Source: an uncultured Alphaproteobacteria bacterium (GTDB lineage Bacteria > Pseudomonadota > Alphaproteobacteria > HIMB59 > GCA-002718135). From it: a stretch of 49,206 nt of DNA. Each line of letters begins with the position of its first letter. Position 1 is the stretch's first letter. A model generated the notes under the pieces. The model did no database searches and had not been told where the DNA came from. It saw nothing but the letters and a program-made list of their open reading frames with translations. The DNA lies in assembly GCA_902620425.1 (NCBI GenBank), contig CACNHX010000008.1, positions 1 to 49,206 on the forward strand, read 5' to 3'. Both the position numbers and the translations under genes were made by a program. This document shows, piece by piece, positions 10,001 through 19,129 of the stretch.

Positions 10001-10445
10001 GTCCACAGCTGGTGTTTTTATAGGTCTAATGGTAACAGCACAGCCATTTGGTATTGTTATGTCAGGAGTTGGGGTAATTGCTCTTGCTGGAATAGTTGTA
10101 AATAATAATATTATATTGATTGATACATTTGATTTTTTAAAAACTAAAACATCTAGTATTAGAGAAGCAATTATCAAAACAGGGGCACAGAGACTGAGAC
10201 CAGTTTTACTTACAACAACTACAACAGTACTAGGATTATTACCAATGGTTACAATGACAAATGTTGACTTCATATCTAGAGAAATAACCAGAGGTTCACC
10301 AGATACCCAGTGGTGGGTTCAATTATCAACAGCTATAGTATTTGGACTACTTTTTGCTACATTTCTGACATTAGTAGTAACACCATCAGCATTAATGTTT
10401 AGAGAAAACATTAAGAATTGGTATAAGAATAAAATTTCTAGTTAA
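7050..10445 (+). CDS. RND multidrug/solute efflux permease (HAE1-like)
   Basis: Proton-driven efflux pump of 1131 aa. It has the typical RND layout: TM1 near the N-terminus, a large periplasmic porter loop, TM2-6 (about residues 335-485), a second porter loop, and TM8-12 from about 945. The TM4 motif reads LVDGAIVVVEYADR, with one Asp (about residue 399) where AcrB-type pumps have two. The TM10 region GVIALAGIVVNNNIILID is usual for this group. Residues about 480-590 form an extra stretch with two or more hydrophobic segments, which explains the length above the common 1030-1050. No TolC-like gene is nearby. Substrate unknown. Confidence 0.93.
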   Translation: MKINIIDYAISHSRVFMGILIFIIFSGASTYITMPKESSPDVSIPIVYISLSQNGISAQDSERLLVKPIEDEVKTVEGVREVRSTAYSGGGNVLLEFDAGFDSDQAMVDIRDKVDRAKGDLPSEADEPTVNEVNISTFPILSISLSGDVPNRTLQDLADILQDDIETIPSVLEAKIGGKRNEQVDILINPTAVDSYGINLESLINIVRENNKMVSAGGQDTGDGSFDIKVPGLYETIEDVLNTPVKTNGDSVITFRDIAEVKRTFEDRQSYANVNGSNSITIDVSKRIGENIINTIEEVKRITAITAKSFPENVEISFGNDQSKGIKTMLNSLQNNVIAAIILVLIIILGALGVRSGLLVGVSIPGSFLSGLLALSVMGFTINIVVLFALILSVGLLVDGAIVVVEYADRKMKEGLGVKDAFANASKKMSLPIISSTATTLAAFLPLIFWPGIAGEFMKYLPITLICVLISSLFMALLFVPVLGSILNTVSRILLQFIVPLLISLIFYNLLSYGFGLLNLERFSLFISIGKYLLSFALFIFVFIRIIPRVYKISENVNSTDKLVSKNAKILSSESNEPVLNVTGFVGFYAKILNFLLFHPLKVMISALVILVAVNYTYTKVGEGVEFFPDVEPDLAKIVVFARGNLSVEEKKDYVSRVENIILKLQSERQEFKNIYSLSGNVSEQSEASEDFIGSISLEYTDWDKRRKSKVILAEILEATKSINGIKVESREQQGGPGEGKPINIKLTSDNKQLLIAEGIKLKKFMDSYPKLMNVEDNLPAPGIEWEINVDRKQASKFGANITSIGNVIKLATNGLKLGEYRPDDSNESIPLYLRYPNEGRTLDRIDNLRVTTSNGLVPISNFVEIVPNSRTGNIIRVDSKNAINIQADVEPGTYPDGKVKELEYVLGISDTAPSWRGRTLDLPRYELDNKVRAELIGENEDQKEAQEFLTGAFGVALFLMLMILLLQFNSFYSAFLILFAVVMSTAGVFIGLMVTAQPFGIVMSGVGVIALAGIVVNNNIILIDTFDFLKTKTSSIREAIIKTGAQRLRPVLLTTTTTVLGLLPMVTMTNVDFISREITRGSPDTQWWVQLSTAIVFGLLFATFLTLVVTPSALMFRENIKNWYKNKISS

Positions 10446-10470
10446 ATTTTTTCTAATAAACATTAAATTT

Positions 10471-11022
10471 ATGACTATTAAATCTATTACTGTCTATTGC
10501 TCATCTTCAGATAAATTAAGTAATAAATATTATCAAGATGCAGAAGAAATTAGCAAATTAATATCATCATTTAAAATAAATATTGTCTACGGTGGAGCAA
10601 AAGTTGGTATTATGGGTGTGGTTGCTAAGACAGCAAAAAAATATAAAAATATAGTTACGGGAGTTATTCCAAATTTTTTATCTGAGAGAGAAATAATTTT
10701 TGAAAATATAGATGAATTAAAAATAGTCGATAATATGTCTGAAAGAAAAAAGTTACTATTTGAGTTAGGTGATGCGTATTTAGCACTACCTGGAGGAACA
10801 GGTACTTTAGAAGAAATAGTAGAAGTTGTATCTTGGAAAGTAATGGGGATTCATAATAAGCCAATAATATTTTTTAATAAAAATAATTTCTGGGATAATC
10901 TATTTCAGCAATTTAAATTTTTTGAAGATGAAAATTTTTCAAATAAAAATTTACAAAACAGTTTTCACATTATAGATACGGTTGATCAATTAAAAAATAT
11001 ATTAATTAAATGGCAAAAATAA
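10471..11022 (+). CDS. LOG-family nucleoside monophosphate phosphoribohydrolase
   Basis: Rossmann-fold protein of 183 aa in the TIGR00730/LOG family. The signature [16 protein letters not shown] is present (family motif PGGxGTxxE), as are the N-terminal strand [10 protein letters not shown] and the segment [14 protein letters not shown]. Characterised members cleave the N-glycosidic bond of AMP or cytokinin riboside monophosphates to release ribose 5-phosphate; in bacteria this is usually nucleotide salvage. The last 13 nt overlap the start of icd, so translation of the two is probably coupled. The exact nucleotide substrate is not evident. Confidence 0.9.
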   Translation: MTIKSITVYCSSSDKLSNKYYQDAEEISKLISSFKINIVYGGAKVGIMGVVAKTAKKYKNIVTGVIPNFLSEREIIFENIDELKIVDNMSERKKLLFELGDAYLALPGGTGTLEEIVEVVSWKVMGIHNKPIIFFNKNNFWDNLFQQFKFFEDENFSNKNLQNSFHIIDTVDQLKNILIKWQK

Positions 11023-12218
11023 AAGTTAAAAACCCTGTAGTTGAAATGGATGGAGATGAAATGACCAGAATCATCTGGGAGTACATCAAAGAACAATTAA
11101 TTTTGCCCTATATTGATATAGATATCAAATATTTTGATCTTGGAGTGATTAAAAGAGATGAGACAAATGATCAAATAACAATAGATGCTGCCGAGGCGGT
11201 GAAAAAATATGATGTAGGAATAAAATGTGCAACAATTACTCCTGATGAAAATCGAGTAGAGGAATTCAAATTAAAACAAATGTGGCGTTCTCCCAATGGA
11301 ACAATAAGAAATATACTGGGAGGAACAATATTTAGACAGCCAATTATATGCAAAAATGTTCCAAGAATAATTACAAACTGGAATCATCCAATTGTAGTTG
11401 CTAGACATGCCTTTGGTGATCAATATAGAGCGACTGACACATTAATTAATAAACCAGGAACTCTTAAAATGGTTTTTGAACCTAAAGATGGATCTGAAGG
11501 ATTTACAAAAGATGTATATGAATTTGAAAAACCTGGTGTGGCCCTATCTATGTATAATTTAGATAATTCAATTAAAGACTTTGCTAGAGCTTGTTTTAAT
11601 TATGGACTTAACCTTGGTTGGCCAGTTTACCTTTCTACTAAAAATACTATTTTAAAAGTCTACGATGGAAGATTTAAAGATTTATTTCAGGATGTATTTG
11701 ATACTGAATTTAAAAATAAGTTTAAAGAAAAAGACATAGTTTATGAGCATAGATTAATCGATGATATGGTGGCCTCAGCTTTAAAATGGGAAGGTAATTT
11801 TATTTGGGCTTGTAAAAATTATGATGGAGATGTTCAATCAGATTCTGTTGCTCAAGGATTTGGATCACTAGGTTTAATGACAAGTGTGTTAATGACTCCA
11901 GATGGTAAAACAGTAGAAGCTGAAGCAGCACATGGAACTGTTACAAGACATTATAGAAATCATCAGAAAGGTATAGAAACTTCAACTAATCCTATTGCAT
12001 CAATCTTTGCTTGGACAAGAGGTTTAAGTTTTAGAGGAGAATTTGATGGTAATAATGAATTAATAAATTTTGCTAAAAAATTAGAAGAAACGTGTATCAA
12101 AACTGTAGAAAGCGGTGAAATGACAAAAGATCTAGCAATATTAATTAACAAAGATCAGAAATGGTTAAACACTCAAGATTTTTTAAGCGCAATAAAAAAC
12201 AATTTTCAAATTAACTAA
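11010..12218 (+). CDS. icd: NADP-dependent isocitrate dehydrogenase
   Basis: Oxidative decarboxylation of isocitrate to 2-oxoglutarate in the TCA cycle, making NADPH. At 402 aa it belongs to the homodimeric eukaryote-like NADP group common in Alphaproteobacteria, not the E. coli type. Visible landmarks are [17 protein letters not shown] at the N-terminus, the substrate-binding stretch [18 protein letters not shown] and the conserved block containing [16 protein letters not shown], whose Arg/His region binds NADP phosphate. It overlaps the LOG-family gene upstream and its end overlaps the convergent alaS end by 8 nt. Confidence 0.96.
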   Translation: MAKIKVKNPVVEMDGDEMTRIIWEYIKEQLILPYIDIDIKYFDLGVIKRDETNDQITIDAAEAVKKYDVGIKCATITPDENRVEEFKLKQMWRSPNGTIRNILGGTIFRQPIICKNVPRIITNWNHPIVVARHAFGDQYRATDTLINKPGTLKMVFEPKDGSEGFTKDVYEFEKPGVALSMYNLDNSIKDFARACFNYGLNLGWPVYLSTKNTILKVYDGRFKDLFQDVFDTEFKNKFKEKDIVYEHRLIDDMVASALKWEGNFIWACKNYDGDVQSDSVAQGFGSLGLMTSVLMTPDGKTVEAEAAHGTVTRHYRNHQKGIETSTNPIASIFAWTRGLSFRGEFDGNNELINFAKKLEETCIKTVESGEMTKDLAILINKDQKWLNTQDFLSAIKNNFQIN

Positions 12219-14883
12219 TAGAGTTTAATTTATCTTCTACGTATTTTATACTTTCATTAATTTGACTAACATCTGATCCTCCTCCTTGAGCAAGATCTTT
12301 TCTACCACCCCCACCCTTGCCACCTAGAATAATCGAAATTTCTCTTATTTCTTTTGAAGCATCAAAAAGGTTTGTAATATCTTCAGTAACTCCTAGCACT
12401 ATAGATAGTTTGTTATTATTATTTGAAATTATTAACGAAACACTATTTTTGTTATATTGTTTTTTTTGCTCATCAATAAATGTTTTCAAAGATTTATTAG
12501 GGTAATCTTCAGCAATCAAGTATATGAAATTTAATTCTTTGATTTTTTTTACAACAATATTATCAATATTTTTTGATATAGACATATTTTGTTTTAATTT
12601 TTCGTGTATCTGAATTAATTCTTTAATTAATAAACCTTTGTCTTCAGATTGATTTTTAAAATTATAATCAGCATTAATCTTTTTAATTTTATTCTTTAAA
12701 TCTTCAATTTGATTATCTTGGTTTTTATTTTTTTCTAATAAATTTCTTTCTATTTCTTTAATATATTTGTCCACTGCAACATTAGATACAGCCTCTATTC
12801 TTCTTATTCCAGACGCAACACTAGATTGATTAGTTATTTTAAATTTACTTATTTCCCCTAATTTAACTACATGAGTTCCTCCGCATAATTCTTTTGAAAA
12901 GAATGATTCATTTTCTTGACCCATTGTTACTACTCTTACTTCATCGCTATATTTTTCTCCAAACAATGCCATCGCACCTTCTTCAATAGCTTTTTTTTGA
13001 TCCACAATTTTAATTTCAACAATTCCATTTTTATGAATTTGATCATTTACAATATCTTCAATATTCATGAGTTGATCTTTTTCAATTGGATTATTATGAC
13101 TAAAATCAAATCTAAGTTTTTCTGAATTTACAAGTGAGCCCTTCTGCGTTACATGCTTGCCTAGTATTTTTCTAAGAGCAGCATGTAATAAATGAGTTGA
13201 AGAATGATTATATTTAATAAAATCTCTATTCAATGTATTAATTCTTGCTTTAATAGTATCTTCAATTTCGCATTCACCACTAATTACTTTACCTTTGTGA
13301 AGAAAATAGTTTCCAAATATTTTTGTAGTATTCATAACTTCAAACTTAAAGGTATCATTTTCAAAAAAACCATGATCTCCCACCTGACCACCACTTTCTC
13401 CATAAAAAGGTGTTTGATTTAATATTATAATTGCTTCTTGATCTTTTTTAATTTTATCTACTGACTTACTTTCTGATATGATTGAAATTATTTTACAATC
13501 AGCTTCCATATCAGAATATCCTAAAAATTCTGTTGGATCTATTTTAGAAGTTATTTCAAACCAAATGCCTTCATCCTCGATGTCTCCTGTACCTTTCCAA
13601 CTTTGTCTTGCTCTTTCCTTTTGATCTAACATTTTTTGTTCAAATGTTTTTATATCGACTTCAATATTTTTACTTTTCAAATAATCTTGTGTTAAATCTA
13701 AGGGAAATCCATAGGTGTCGTATAATTTAAATGCTACTTCTCCATTAAATATATTTGTTGAGTTAGAAATTTCCTCATCTAAAATTTTAATTCCTTTTTC
13801 AACAGTTTCCTTGAATTTAGTTTCTTCATTCATTAATGTATTAGTGATCAGATCTTTTGCTCTATCTAATTCAGGATATGAATTTTTAATTCCATCTAAA
13901 AAAATAGGAAATAGCTTATGAAATACAGGCTCTTTATTACCTAAAGAATGAGCGTGTCGCATTCCCCTTCTCATTATTCTTCGTAAGACGTATCCCCTAC
14001 CTTCATTTGAAGGCATTACTCCATCAGCAATTAAAAAAGAGGAAGATTTTAAGTGATCTGCAATTACTCTGTGGCTAGGATTTGTTATTGAACTTTCATC
14101 ACCACATAATTTTGTTGATTCATTTATAATTGGTTGAAATAAATCTGTTGAATAATTATCATTAGAACCATCTAGAAGAGCTGTCATTCTCTCTAATCCC
14201 ATTCCAGTATCTATGGAGGGTTTTGGTAGGTTTATTCTCTCAGATTTAGATATTTGCTCGTATTGCATAAATACTAAATTCCATATTTCTATAAATCTAT
14301 CACCATCTTCGTTTGGAGAACCTGGAGGACCTCCTTCGTATTTATCACCATGATCATAAAATATTTCAGAACATGGACCGCAGGGACCAGTTTCACCCAT
14401 TGACCAAAAATTATCAGAAGTACTTATTTTAATTATTTTATTTTCAGACAATCCAGCTATTTTTTTCCATAAATCAAAAGCTTCCTGATCATCAGAATAA
14501 ACAGTGACTAATAATCTATCTTTATTTATTGCATATTCTTTAGTAATTAGATTCCATGCTAGTTCTATGGCCAACTCTTTAAAATAATCTCCAAAAGAGA
14601 AATTTCCTAACATTTCAAAAAAAGTATGGTGTCTTGTCGTGTATCCTACATTTTCTAAATCATTGTGCTTTCCGCCTGCTCTTACACATTTCTGAGCAGT
14701 AGTTGCTCTATTATATTCTCTTGTCTCTTTACCTGTAAAAATATTTTTAAATTGTACCATTCCAGAGTTAGCAAACATTAGAGTAGGATCATTATCTGGC
14801 ACTAGAGAGCTAGAATGAATAACCTCATGTCCATTTTTTTTAAAATAATTGAGAAATGTTGACCTAATCTGATTTGAATTCAT
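12211..14883 (-). CDS. alaS: Alanyl-tRNA synthetase
   Basis: Charges tRNA-Ala; 890 aa, full length. The class II catalytic domain begins [20 protein letters not shown] and carries motif 2 in [20 protein letters not shown]. The editing domain has the zinc ligands HxxxH in [11 protein letters not shown] and CxxxH in [11 protein letters not shown]. The C-terminal DHHA1 region shows the glycine-rich [16 protein letters not shown]. It converges on icd with an 8 nt overlap of coding ends. Its upstream neighbour recA is transcribed in the same direction but is separated by an intrinsic terminator, so alaS probably has its own promoter in the short gap. Confidence 0.97.
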   Translation of the reverse strand: MNSNQIRSTFLNYFKKNGHEVIHSSSLVPDNDPTLMFANSGMVQFKNIFTGKETREYNRATTAQKCVRAGGKHNDLENVGYTTRHHTFFEMLGNFSFGDYFKELAIELAWNLITKEYAINKDRLLVTVYSDDQEAFDLWKKIAGLSENKIIKISTSDNFWSMGETGPCGPCSEIFYDHGDKYEGGPPGSPNEDGDRFIEIWNLVFMQYEQISKSERINLPKPSIDTGMGLERMTALLDGSNDNYSTDLFQPIINESTKLCGDESSITNPSHRVIADHLKSSSFLIADGVMPSNEGRGYVLRRIMRRGMRHAHSLGNKEPVFHKLFPIFLDGIKNSYPELDRAKDLITNTLMNEETKFKETVEKGIKILDEEISNSTNIFNGEVAFKLYDTYGFPLDLTQDYLKSKNIEVDIKTFEQKMLDQKERARQSWKGTGDIEDEGIWFEITSKIDPTEFLGYSDMEADCKIISIISESKSVDKIKKDQEAIIILNQTPFYGESGGQVGDHGFFENDTFKFEVMNTTKIFGNYFLHKGKVISGECEIEDTIKARINTLNRDFIKYNHSSTHLLHAALRKILGKHVTQKGSLVNSEKLRFDFSHNNPIEKDQLMNIEDIVNDQIHKNGIVEIKIVDQKKAIEEGAMALFGEKYSDEVRVVTMGQENESFFSKELCGGTHVVKLGEISKFKITNQSSVASGIRRIEAVSNVAVDKYIKEIERNLLEKNKNQDNQIEDLKNKIKKINADYNFKNQSEDKGLLIKELIQIHEKLKQNMSISKNIDNIVVKKIKELNFIYLIAEDYPNKSLKTFIDEQKKQYNKNSVSLIISNNNNKLSIVLGVTEDITNLFDASKEIREISIILGGKGGGGRKDLAQGGGSDVSQINESIKYVEDKLNSIS

Positions 14884-14920
14884 GAAAAGGTATTATAACT
14901 TGAAAACCTTATTGTCTAAA

Positions 14921-14950
14921 TAAAAAAGCGCCTATTTTGAAATAGGCGCC
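14921..14950 (-). terminator. Intrinsic terminator of recA
   Basis: A perfect 10-bp inverted repeat (GCGCCTATTT / AAATAGGCGC, positions 14928-14937 and 14940-14949) lies just after the recA stop. On the minus strand it is followed by TTTTTTA, giving a classical Rho-independent terminator between recA and alaS. It is the clearest intrinsic terminator in the window. Confidence 0.92.
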
Positions 14951-14968
14951 AAACAAAAATAATATTTA

Positions 14969-16072
14969 CTATTCTTTTATTTCTTCAGCTTCTTTTTCTT
15001 TTTCTTTATTCTCTACTTTTCCTTCCATCATAGCTTTTTCAACTATTCCAGCATTTTGGAGAATTTGATTTTCAATTTCTTTAGCTATAGTTGGATTGTC
15101 GTTAAGAAAGTTTTTAACGTTTTCTCTACCTTGTCCTATTTTAGTATTTTTGTATGCAAACCATGATCCAGATTTATCAATAATTTCTGCTTTAACACCT
15201 AAATCAACTAATTCGCCTAATTTAGATATACCCTCTCCATACATTATATCAAATTCAACAACTTTGAATGGAGGCGCAACTTTATTTTTAACTATCTTTA
15301 CTCTAGTTTGATTTCCAATGATTTCATCTTTATCTTTAATTGCTCCAATTCTTCTAATGTCCATTCTTACTGAAGAATAAAATTTTAAAGCATTACCGCC
15401 TGTAGTTGTCTCAGGACTACCAAACATAACGCCAATTTTCATTCTAAGTTGATTTATGAATACAACTAGAGTGTTTGATTGAGCGATAGAACTTGTTAGT
15501 TTTCTTAAGGCCTGACTCATCAATCTTGCTTGCAAACCAGGTAATGAATCTCCCATATCGCCTTCTAATTCAGCTCTTGGGACAAGTGCCGCAACTGAAT
15601 CAATAATTAGCACATCAATACCTCCAGATTTAATCAAAGAATCAGCAATTTCTAAACCCTGTTCTCCTGTATCAGGCTGAGAAATTAATAATTCTTCCAA
15701 ATTTACACCTAATTTCTTTGCATATGCTGGGTCTAAAGCATGCTCTGCATCTATAAATGCGCAATTACCGCCTTGTTTTTGTGACTCTGCAACAATATGA
15801 GTAGCTAAAGTAGTTTTACCAGAACTTTCAGGTCCATAAATTTCAATAATTCTACCCTTTGGTACTCCTCCGATACCAAGAGCTATATCAAGTCCTAATG
15901 AACCGGTAGATATTGCTTCAATATCTACGTTTGTTTTAGAACCCAATTTCATTATTGAGCCTTTTCCATAATTTTTCTCTATTAGGCTTACAGCGGCTTC
16001 TAGAGATTTACTTCTGTTTTCTTTATCCATTGAATTTTCGTTATTCACTACTTTTAATTTAGCTTGAGACAT
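14969..16072 (-). CDS. recA: Recombinase RecA
   Basis: ATP-dependent strand-exchange protein for homologous recombination and SOS induction; 367 aa. Walker A is GPESSGKTT (about residue 81), Walker B is [10 protein letters not shown], and the L1/L2 DNA-binding loops fall in [20 protein letters not shown] (split as GDSLPGLQ and later [20 protein letters not shown]). The C-terminus is strongly acidic (many Glu/Lys), as usual. A GGAG ribosome site lies about 9 nt upstream of the ATG. An SOS box lies 86 nt upstream and a strong terminator follows, so the gene is a single transcription unit probably under LexA control. Confidence 0.98.
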   Translation of the reverse strand: MSQAKLKVVNNENSMDKENRSKSLEAAVSLIEKNYGKGSIMKLGSKTNVDIEAISTGSLGLDIALGIGGVPKGRIIEIYGPESSGKTTLATHIVAESQKQGGNCAFIDAEHALDPAYAKKLGVNLEELLISQPDTGEQGLEIADSLIKSGGIDVLIIDSVAALVPRAELEGDMGDSLPGLQARLMSQALRKLTSSIAQSNTLVVFINQLRMKIGVMFGSPETTTGGNALKFYSSVRMDIRRIGAIKDKDEIIGNQTRVKIVKNKVAPPFKVVEFDIMYGEGISKLGELVDLGVKAEIIDKSGSWFAYKNTKIGQGRENVKNFLNDNPTIAKEIENQILQNAGIVEKAMMEGKVENKEKEKEAEEIKE

Positions 16073-16157
16073 TATATTTCTCCATTAATTTCCTATGTTT
16101 TTATTAAGATTCTTGCAAATCATGTTTACTTGTACACGTTTTGTTCTATTTTTAAAA

Positions 16158-16172
16158 GTTCTATTTTTGTTC
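16158..16172. promoter_or_regulatory. Alphaproteobacterial SOS (LexA) box upstream of recA
   Basis: The sequence GTTCTATTTTTGTTC fits exactly the alphaproteobacterial LexA operator GTTC-N7-GTTC. It lies in the recA upstream region, 86 nt from the start codon, and also faces the divergent dksA gene. A further GTTCTATTTTT stands 15 nt to the left (16143-16153), giving a third GTTC half-site at 11-nt spacing. LexA itself is not in the window. Confidence 0.75.
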
Positions 16173-16286
16173 TTTTATAAAAATTTAATTAACTTATTGA
16201 TAAATAATAATTATTTTTAAATAATAAAATTTCATTATATCTTGAATAAATAAAATCATTTGATAAATCAGCAACGTTTTAAAATT

Positions 16287-16694
16287 ATGACTAAATTACC
16301 TAAAAATTACAAACCAACTCAGAAAGAAAAATTCATGAATGCCAAAATGAAAGAATATTTTAGGCAAAAATTAGTAAGTTGGAAAAAAGATTTACTCAAG
16401 GAGTCATCTCAAACTTTAAATAATCTTCAGAATGAGAATGAAGCAAAACCCGACATAACTGATAGAGCATCTGAAGAAATAGATAGATCTTTCGAACTTA
16501 GAACTAGAGATAGAGAAAGAAAGCTAATTAATAAAATTGATGCGGCTCTTCAAAGAATTGAAGATGGTTCATATGGTTATTGCGATGAAACAGGTGATCC
16601 AATTAGTATCAAAAGATTAGAAGCAAGACCAGTTGCAACATTGAGTTTAGAAGCTCAAGAAATGCATGAAAAAGCAGAAAAAAGAATAAGCTAA
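16287..16694 (+). CDS. dksA: DksA/TraR-family RNA polymerase-binding regulator
   Basis: Small regulator that inserts a coiled coil into the RNA polymerase secondary channel and works with ppGpp. From the ATG chosen here it is 135 aa. It shows the N-terminal coiled coil, the DxxDxA-like acidic tip region (KPDITDRASEEIDR) and a degenerate zinc finger, YGYCDETGDPISIKRLEARP. Only one of the four cysteines remains, the usual state in alphaproteobacterial DksA. A TTG at 16260 would add nine unlikely residues, so I prefer the ATG before TKLPKNYKPT. It heads an apparent operon with DUF3553, moaA and nadK. Confidence 0.92.
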   Translation: MTKLPKNYKPTQKEKFMNAKMKEYFRQKLVSWKKDLLKESSQTLNNLQNENEAKPDITDRASEEIDRSFELRTRDRERKLINKIDAALQRIEDGSYGYCDETGDPISIKRLEARPVATLSLEAQEMHEKAEKRIS

Positions 16695-16705
16695 TATTAT
16701 TTTAA

Positions 16706-16903
16706 ATGTCAGATTTTTATATAGGTGATCTTACACCAGGTACTTTTGTTGTTAATGTCAGCAAAGAAAAAGAATGGGGAATTGGTCAAGTACAATCATG
16801 TATTAATAATATCGTTACAATTAATTTTGAAAATGTAGGAAAAAAAACTATTAACCCTAGAGAAGTTGAATTAAAAATAATTAATATAAATGCAACTAAT
16901 TGA
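16706..16903 (+). CDS. DUF3553 family protein
   Basis: A 65-residue protein with the motif pattern of DUF3553: a PGTFV start, WGIGQVQS and a strand pair VTINFENVGKKTI. The family is a small SH3-like or CarD-like beta fold found mostly in Alphaproteobacteria, with no settled function. It starts 11 nt after dksA and its end overlaps moaA by 14 nt, so it is co-transcribed with both. The position beside dksA is suggestive of an RNA polymerase-related role but proves nothing. Confidence 0.8.
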   Translation: MSDFYIGDLTPGTFVVNVSKEKEWGIGQVQSCINNIVTINFENVGKKTINPREVELKIININATN

Positions 16904-17882
16904 TCAGTATTTACGAAAAGTAAATTATCTAAGAGTATCTGTTACAGATAGATGCGATTTGAGATGTGTTTATTGCATGAAAGAAAAAATGCAATTTCTT
17001 CCACGAAAAGACATACTCACTTTAGAAGAAATTGAAAGATTGTGTGACAACTTTATAGAACTCGGAGTTGAAAAAATTCGATTAACCGGGGGTGAGCCTT
17101 TGGTAAGAAATGATATTATAAAATTAATTGATAAACTTAATACCAAAAAAGAAAAAACAAATTTAAAGGAAATAACACTAACAACAAACGGTACATTATT
17201 AAAAAAATATGCCAAACTACTTAAGCTAAATGGTATTAATAGGATTAATGTTTCTCTAGATACAATTAATCCTGAAAAATATAATAAAATAACAAGATTT
17301 GGAAATATTGAAAAAGTTTTTGATGGAATTAATGTAGCACTTGATAACAATATAAAAATTAAAATTAATACTGTAGTAATTAAAGATTTTAATGAAAATG
17401 AAATTGAAGAATTAATAAATTGGACTAGTAATAAAAAAATTGATCTTACATTTATCGAAGTAATGCCAATGGAAGAAACAGATATATCAAGAGAATATCA
17501 GTTTATCTCATTATCTGATATTTTTTCAAAACTAGACAAAATATATAATTTTTCTAAAATTGATTATAGTACTGGAGGTCCAGCAAGATTTTATACAAGT
17601 GATTTAGTTTCTAATAAAATTGGGTTTATAAGTCCTTTAACAAATAATTTTTGCGCCTCTTGCAATAGAGTAAGAATATCGAGCACTGGTAAACTTTTCA
17701 TGTGCCTTGGCCAGAATGACTTTGTTGATTTTAGAGAAATAATGAGAAAAGATTATAGTGATGATTATATAAAAGAAAAAATTAAGTTTGCTCTTAATAT
17801 TAAACCAAAACAACATGATTTTATGATTGGAGAAAAAATTAATAAATATATGAAAAGACATATGAACGTAACAGGTGGATAA
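16890..17882 (+). CDS. moaA: GTP 3',8-cyclase MoaA (molybdenum cofactor)
   Basis: Radical SAM enzyme that, with MoaC, turns GTP into cyclic pyranopterin phosphate, the first intermediate of molybdenum cofactor. The 330-aa protein has the radical SAM cluster CDLRCVYC (CxxxCxxC) near residue 24, the SAM-binding RLTGGEPLVR, and the second C-terminal 4Fe-4S cluster in FCASCNRVRIS...FMC. It ends in Gly-Gly (NVTGG), which the MoaA reaction needs. It overlaps DUF3553 by 14 nt and shares a TAATG stop/start with nadK. No other Moco synthesis gene is in the window. Confidence 0.95.
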   Translation: MQLIDQYLRKVNYLRVSVTDRCDLRCVYCMKEKMQFLPRKDILTLEEIERLCDNFIELGVEKIRLTGGEPLVRNDIIKLIDKLNTKKEKTNLKEITLTTNGTLLKKYAKLLKLNGINRINVSLDTINPEKYNKITRFGNIEKVFDGINVALDNNIKIKINTVVIKDFNENEIEELINWTSNKKIDLTFIEVMPMEETDISREYQFISLSDIFSKLDKIYNFSKIDYSTGGPARFYTSDLVSNKIGFISPLTNNFCASCNRVRISSTGKLFMCLGQNDFVDFREIMRKDYSDDYIKEKIKFALNIKPKQHDFMIGEKINKYMKRHMNVTGG

Positions 17883-18640
17883 TGAAATTTCATTTTTTAT
17901 CATCAAACAATCCTGAGGCAAAAAATACAGAAAAAAAACTAACAAAATTATTTGGACAAAATTCTGTGGAAGATGCCGACTACATTATTCCAATTGGAGG
18001 AGATGGATTACTTTTAAAATCACTTCATAATTTTAATAAACTAAACAAACCATTTTTTGGAATAAACTTTGGTTCAATTGGATTTTTAATGAATAATCTT
18101 AGTAATGAAAATTTAAATGACATGATTACCAATGCTAAAAAATCTACTTTTAAACCATTAAAAATGACTGCACAAAGTGTTGATAATGAAATCTTTGAGG
18201 CATATGCATATAATGAAGTTTCTCTTATGAGGCAGACTCATTTGGCATCAAAAATTAAAATCAAAATAAATGAGAAAGTAAAAATGGAAGAATTGATATG
18301 TGATGGAGTTTTGTTATCTACATCAGCTGGAAGTACAGCTTATAATCTATCCGCACATGGTAGTATTCTACCTTTAGACTCAAATATACTTGCATTAACT
18401 CCAATCAGTGCCTTTAGACCAAGGAGATGGAGAGGTGCTCTGTTATCTGAAATTAGTAAAATTGATTTTGAAGTGTTAAATAATGATGAACGCTCATCCA
18501 GCGTAACAGCAGACAATGTTGAATTTAGAAATATTAGTAGAGTAAATATTGTTTCTTCAGATGAAAATAAATGCACCGTATTGTTCGATAGTAAACACTC
18601 TATTGAAGATAAAATTTTGAATGAACAATTTAATTTTTAA
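17882..18640 (+). CDS. nadK: NAD kinase
   Basis: Phosphorylates NAD to NADP, the only route to NADP. The protein has 252 aa. The catalytic and ATP-binding motif IPIGGDGLLLKSLH (GGDG) is present near residue 40, the NE/D motif is in YNEVSLMRQ, and the glycine-rich loop is LLSTSAGSTAYNLSAHG. Translation is coupled to moaA by a TAATG overlap. The 3' end meets the convergent VOC gene with a 2 nt gap. Confidence 0.95.
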   Translation: MKFHFLSSNNPEAKNTEKKLTKLFGQNSVEDADYIIPIGGDGLLLKSLHNFNKLNKPFFGINFGSIGFLMNNLSNENLNDMITNAKKSTFKPLKMTAQSVDNEIFEAYAYNEVSLMRQTHLASKIKIKINEKVKMEELICDGVLLSTSAGSTAYNLSAHGSILPLDSNILALTPISAFRPRRWRGALLSEISKIDFEVLNNDERSSSVTADNVEFRNISRVNIVSSDENKCTVLFDSKHSIEDKILNEQFNF

Positions 18641-18642
18641 GA

Positions 18643-19017
18643 TCAAATTTTTTTAAAAATACAAATCTTGTTGCCATCTAAATCCCTTAAATATGCATAA
18701 TAATCTTTACCATGTCTAGTCCCAGGCATCCCTTCATCTTTTGCCCCAAGACTAATTCCAATTTTATAAAATTCATTAACAGTTTTTTTGGAATTAGCTT
18801 TAAATGTAATCATTGTACCATTTCCTATGGTTGCTTTTTTTTTGTTATGAGGTCTAATCAAATATAATTCTATTTTTTTAGGAGTTTCATTTTTAGCATA
18901 ACCAAAATAACGATTATGAGATAAAACTTTTTTAATTTTTAGAGGTTTTAAAATTTTACTATAAAATGCAGATGATTTTTTTAAATTATTTGTTCCAATT
19001 GTAATAAAAGCAAACAT
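18643..19017 (-). CDS. VOC-family (glyoxalase/bleomycin resistance-like) protein
   Basis: A 124-residue single-module VOC protein. The N-terminal FITIGTNNLKKSSAFYSKIL and the C-terminal YAYLRDLDGNKICIF (DPDGN-like motif) are the two beta-alpha-beta-beta-beta signatures. Family members include glyoxalase I, dioxygenases and resistance proteins; metal ligands alone do not separate them here. The start codon lies 11 nt from the 3' end of the tRNA-Leu, on the same strand, so it may be read from the tRNA transcript and released by tRNA processing. Confidence 0.85.
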   Translation of the reverse strand: MFAFITIGTNNLKKSSAFYSKILKPLKIKKVLSHNRYFGYAKNETPKKIELYLIRPHNKKKATIGNGTMITFKANSKKTVNEFYKIGISLGAKDEGMPGTRHGKDYYAYLRDLDGNKICIFKKI

Positions 19018-19028
19018 AATTTAGAGAT

Positions 19029-19113
19029 TGGTAGCCTCGGCCGGACTTGAACCGGCACTCCCAAAAGGGCAAGGATTTTAAGTCCTTTGTGTCTACCATT
19101 CCACCACGAGGCC
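19029..19113 (-). tRNA. tRNA-Leu (anticodon UAA)
   Basis: Cloverleaf read by eye on the minus strand: acceptor stem GGCCTCG/CGAGGCT (first pair G-U), D-arm with GGAATGGTAGACAC, anticodon stem AAGGA/TCCTT around the loop CTTAAAA (anticodon TAA), a long variable arm typical of class II leucine tRNAs, and T-arm GCCGG-TTCAAGT-CCGGC. The 3' CCA is encoded. It lies 16 nt after the CinA-like gene and 11 nt before the VOC gene, both on the same strand, so it is probably co-transcribed. Confidence 0.96.
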
Positions 19114-19129
19114 TATTTCTGGACTAATA

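Noticed and set aside
12916-13921. Several plus-strand frames inside alaS
   Set aside because: Phe/Ile/Asn-rich shadows of alaS in AT-rich DNA.
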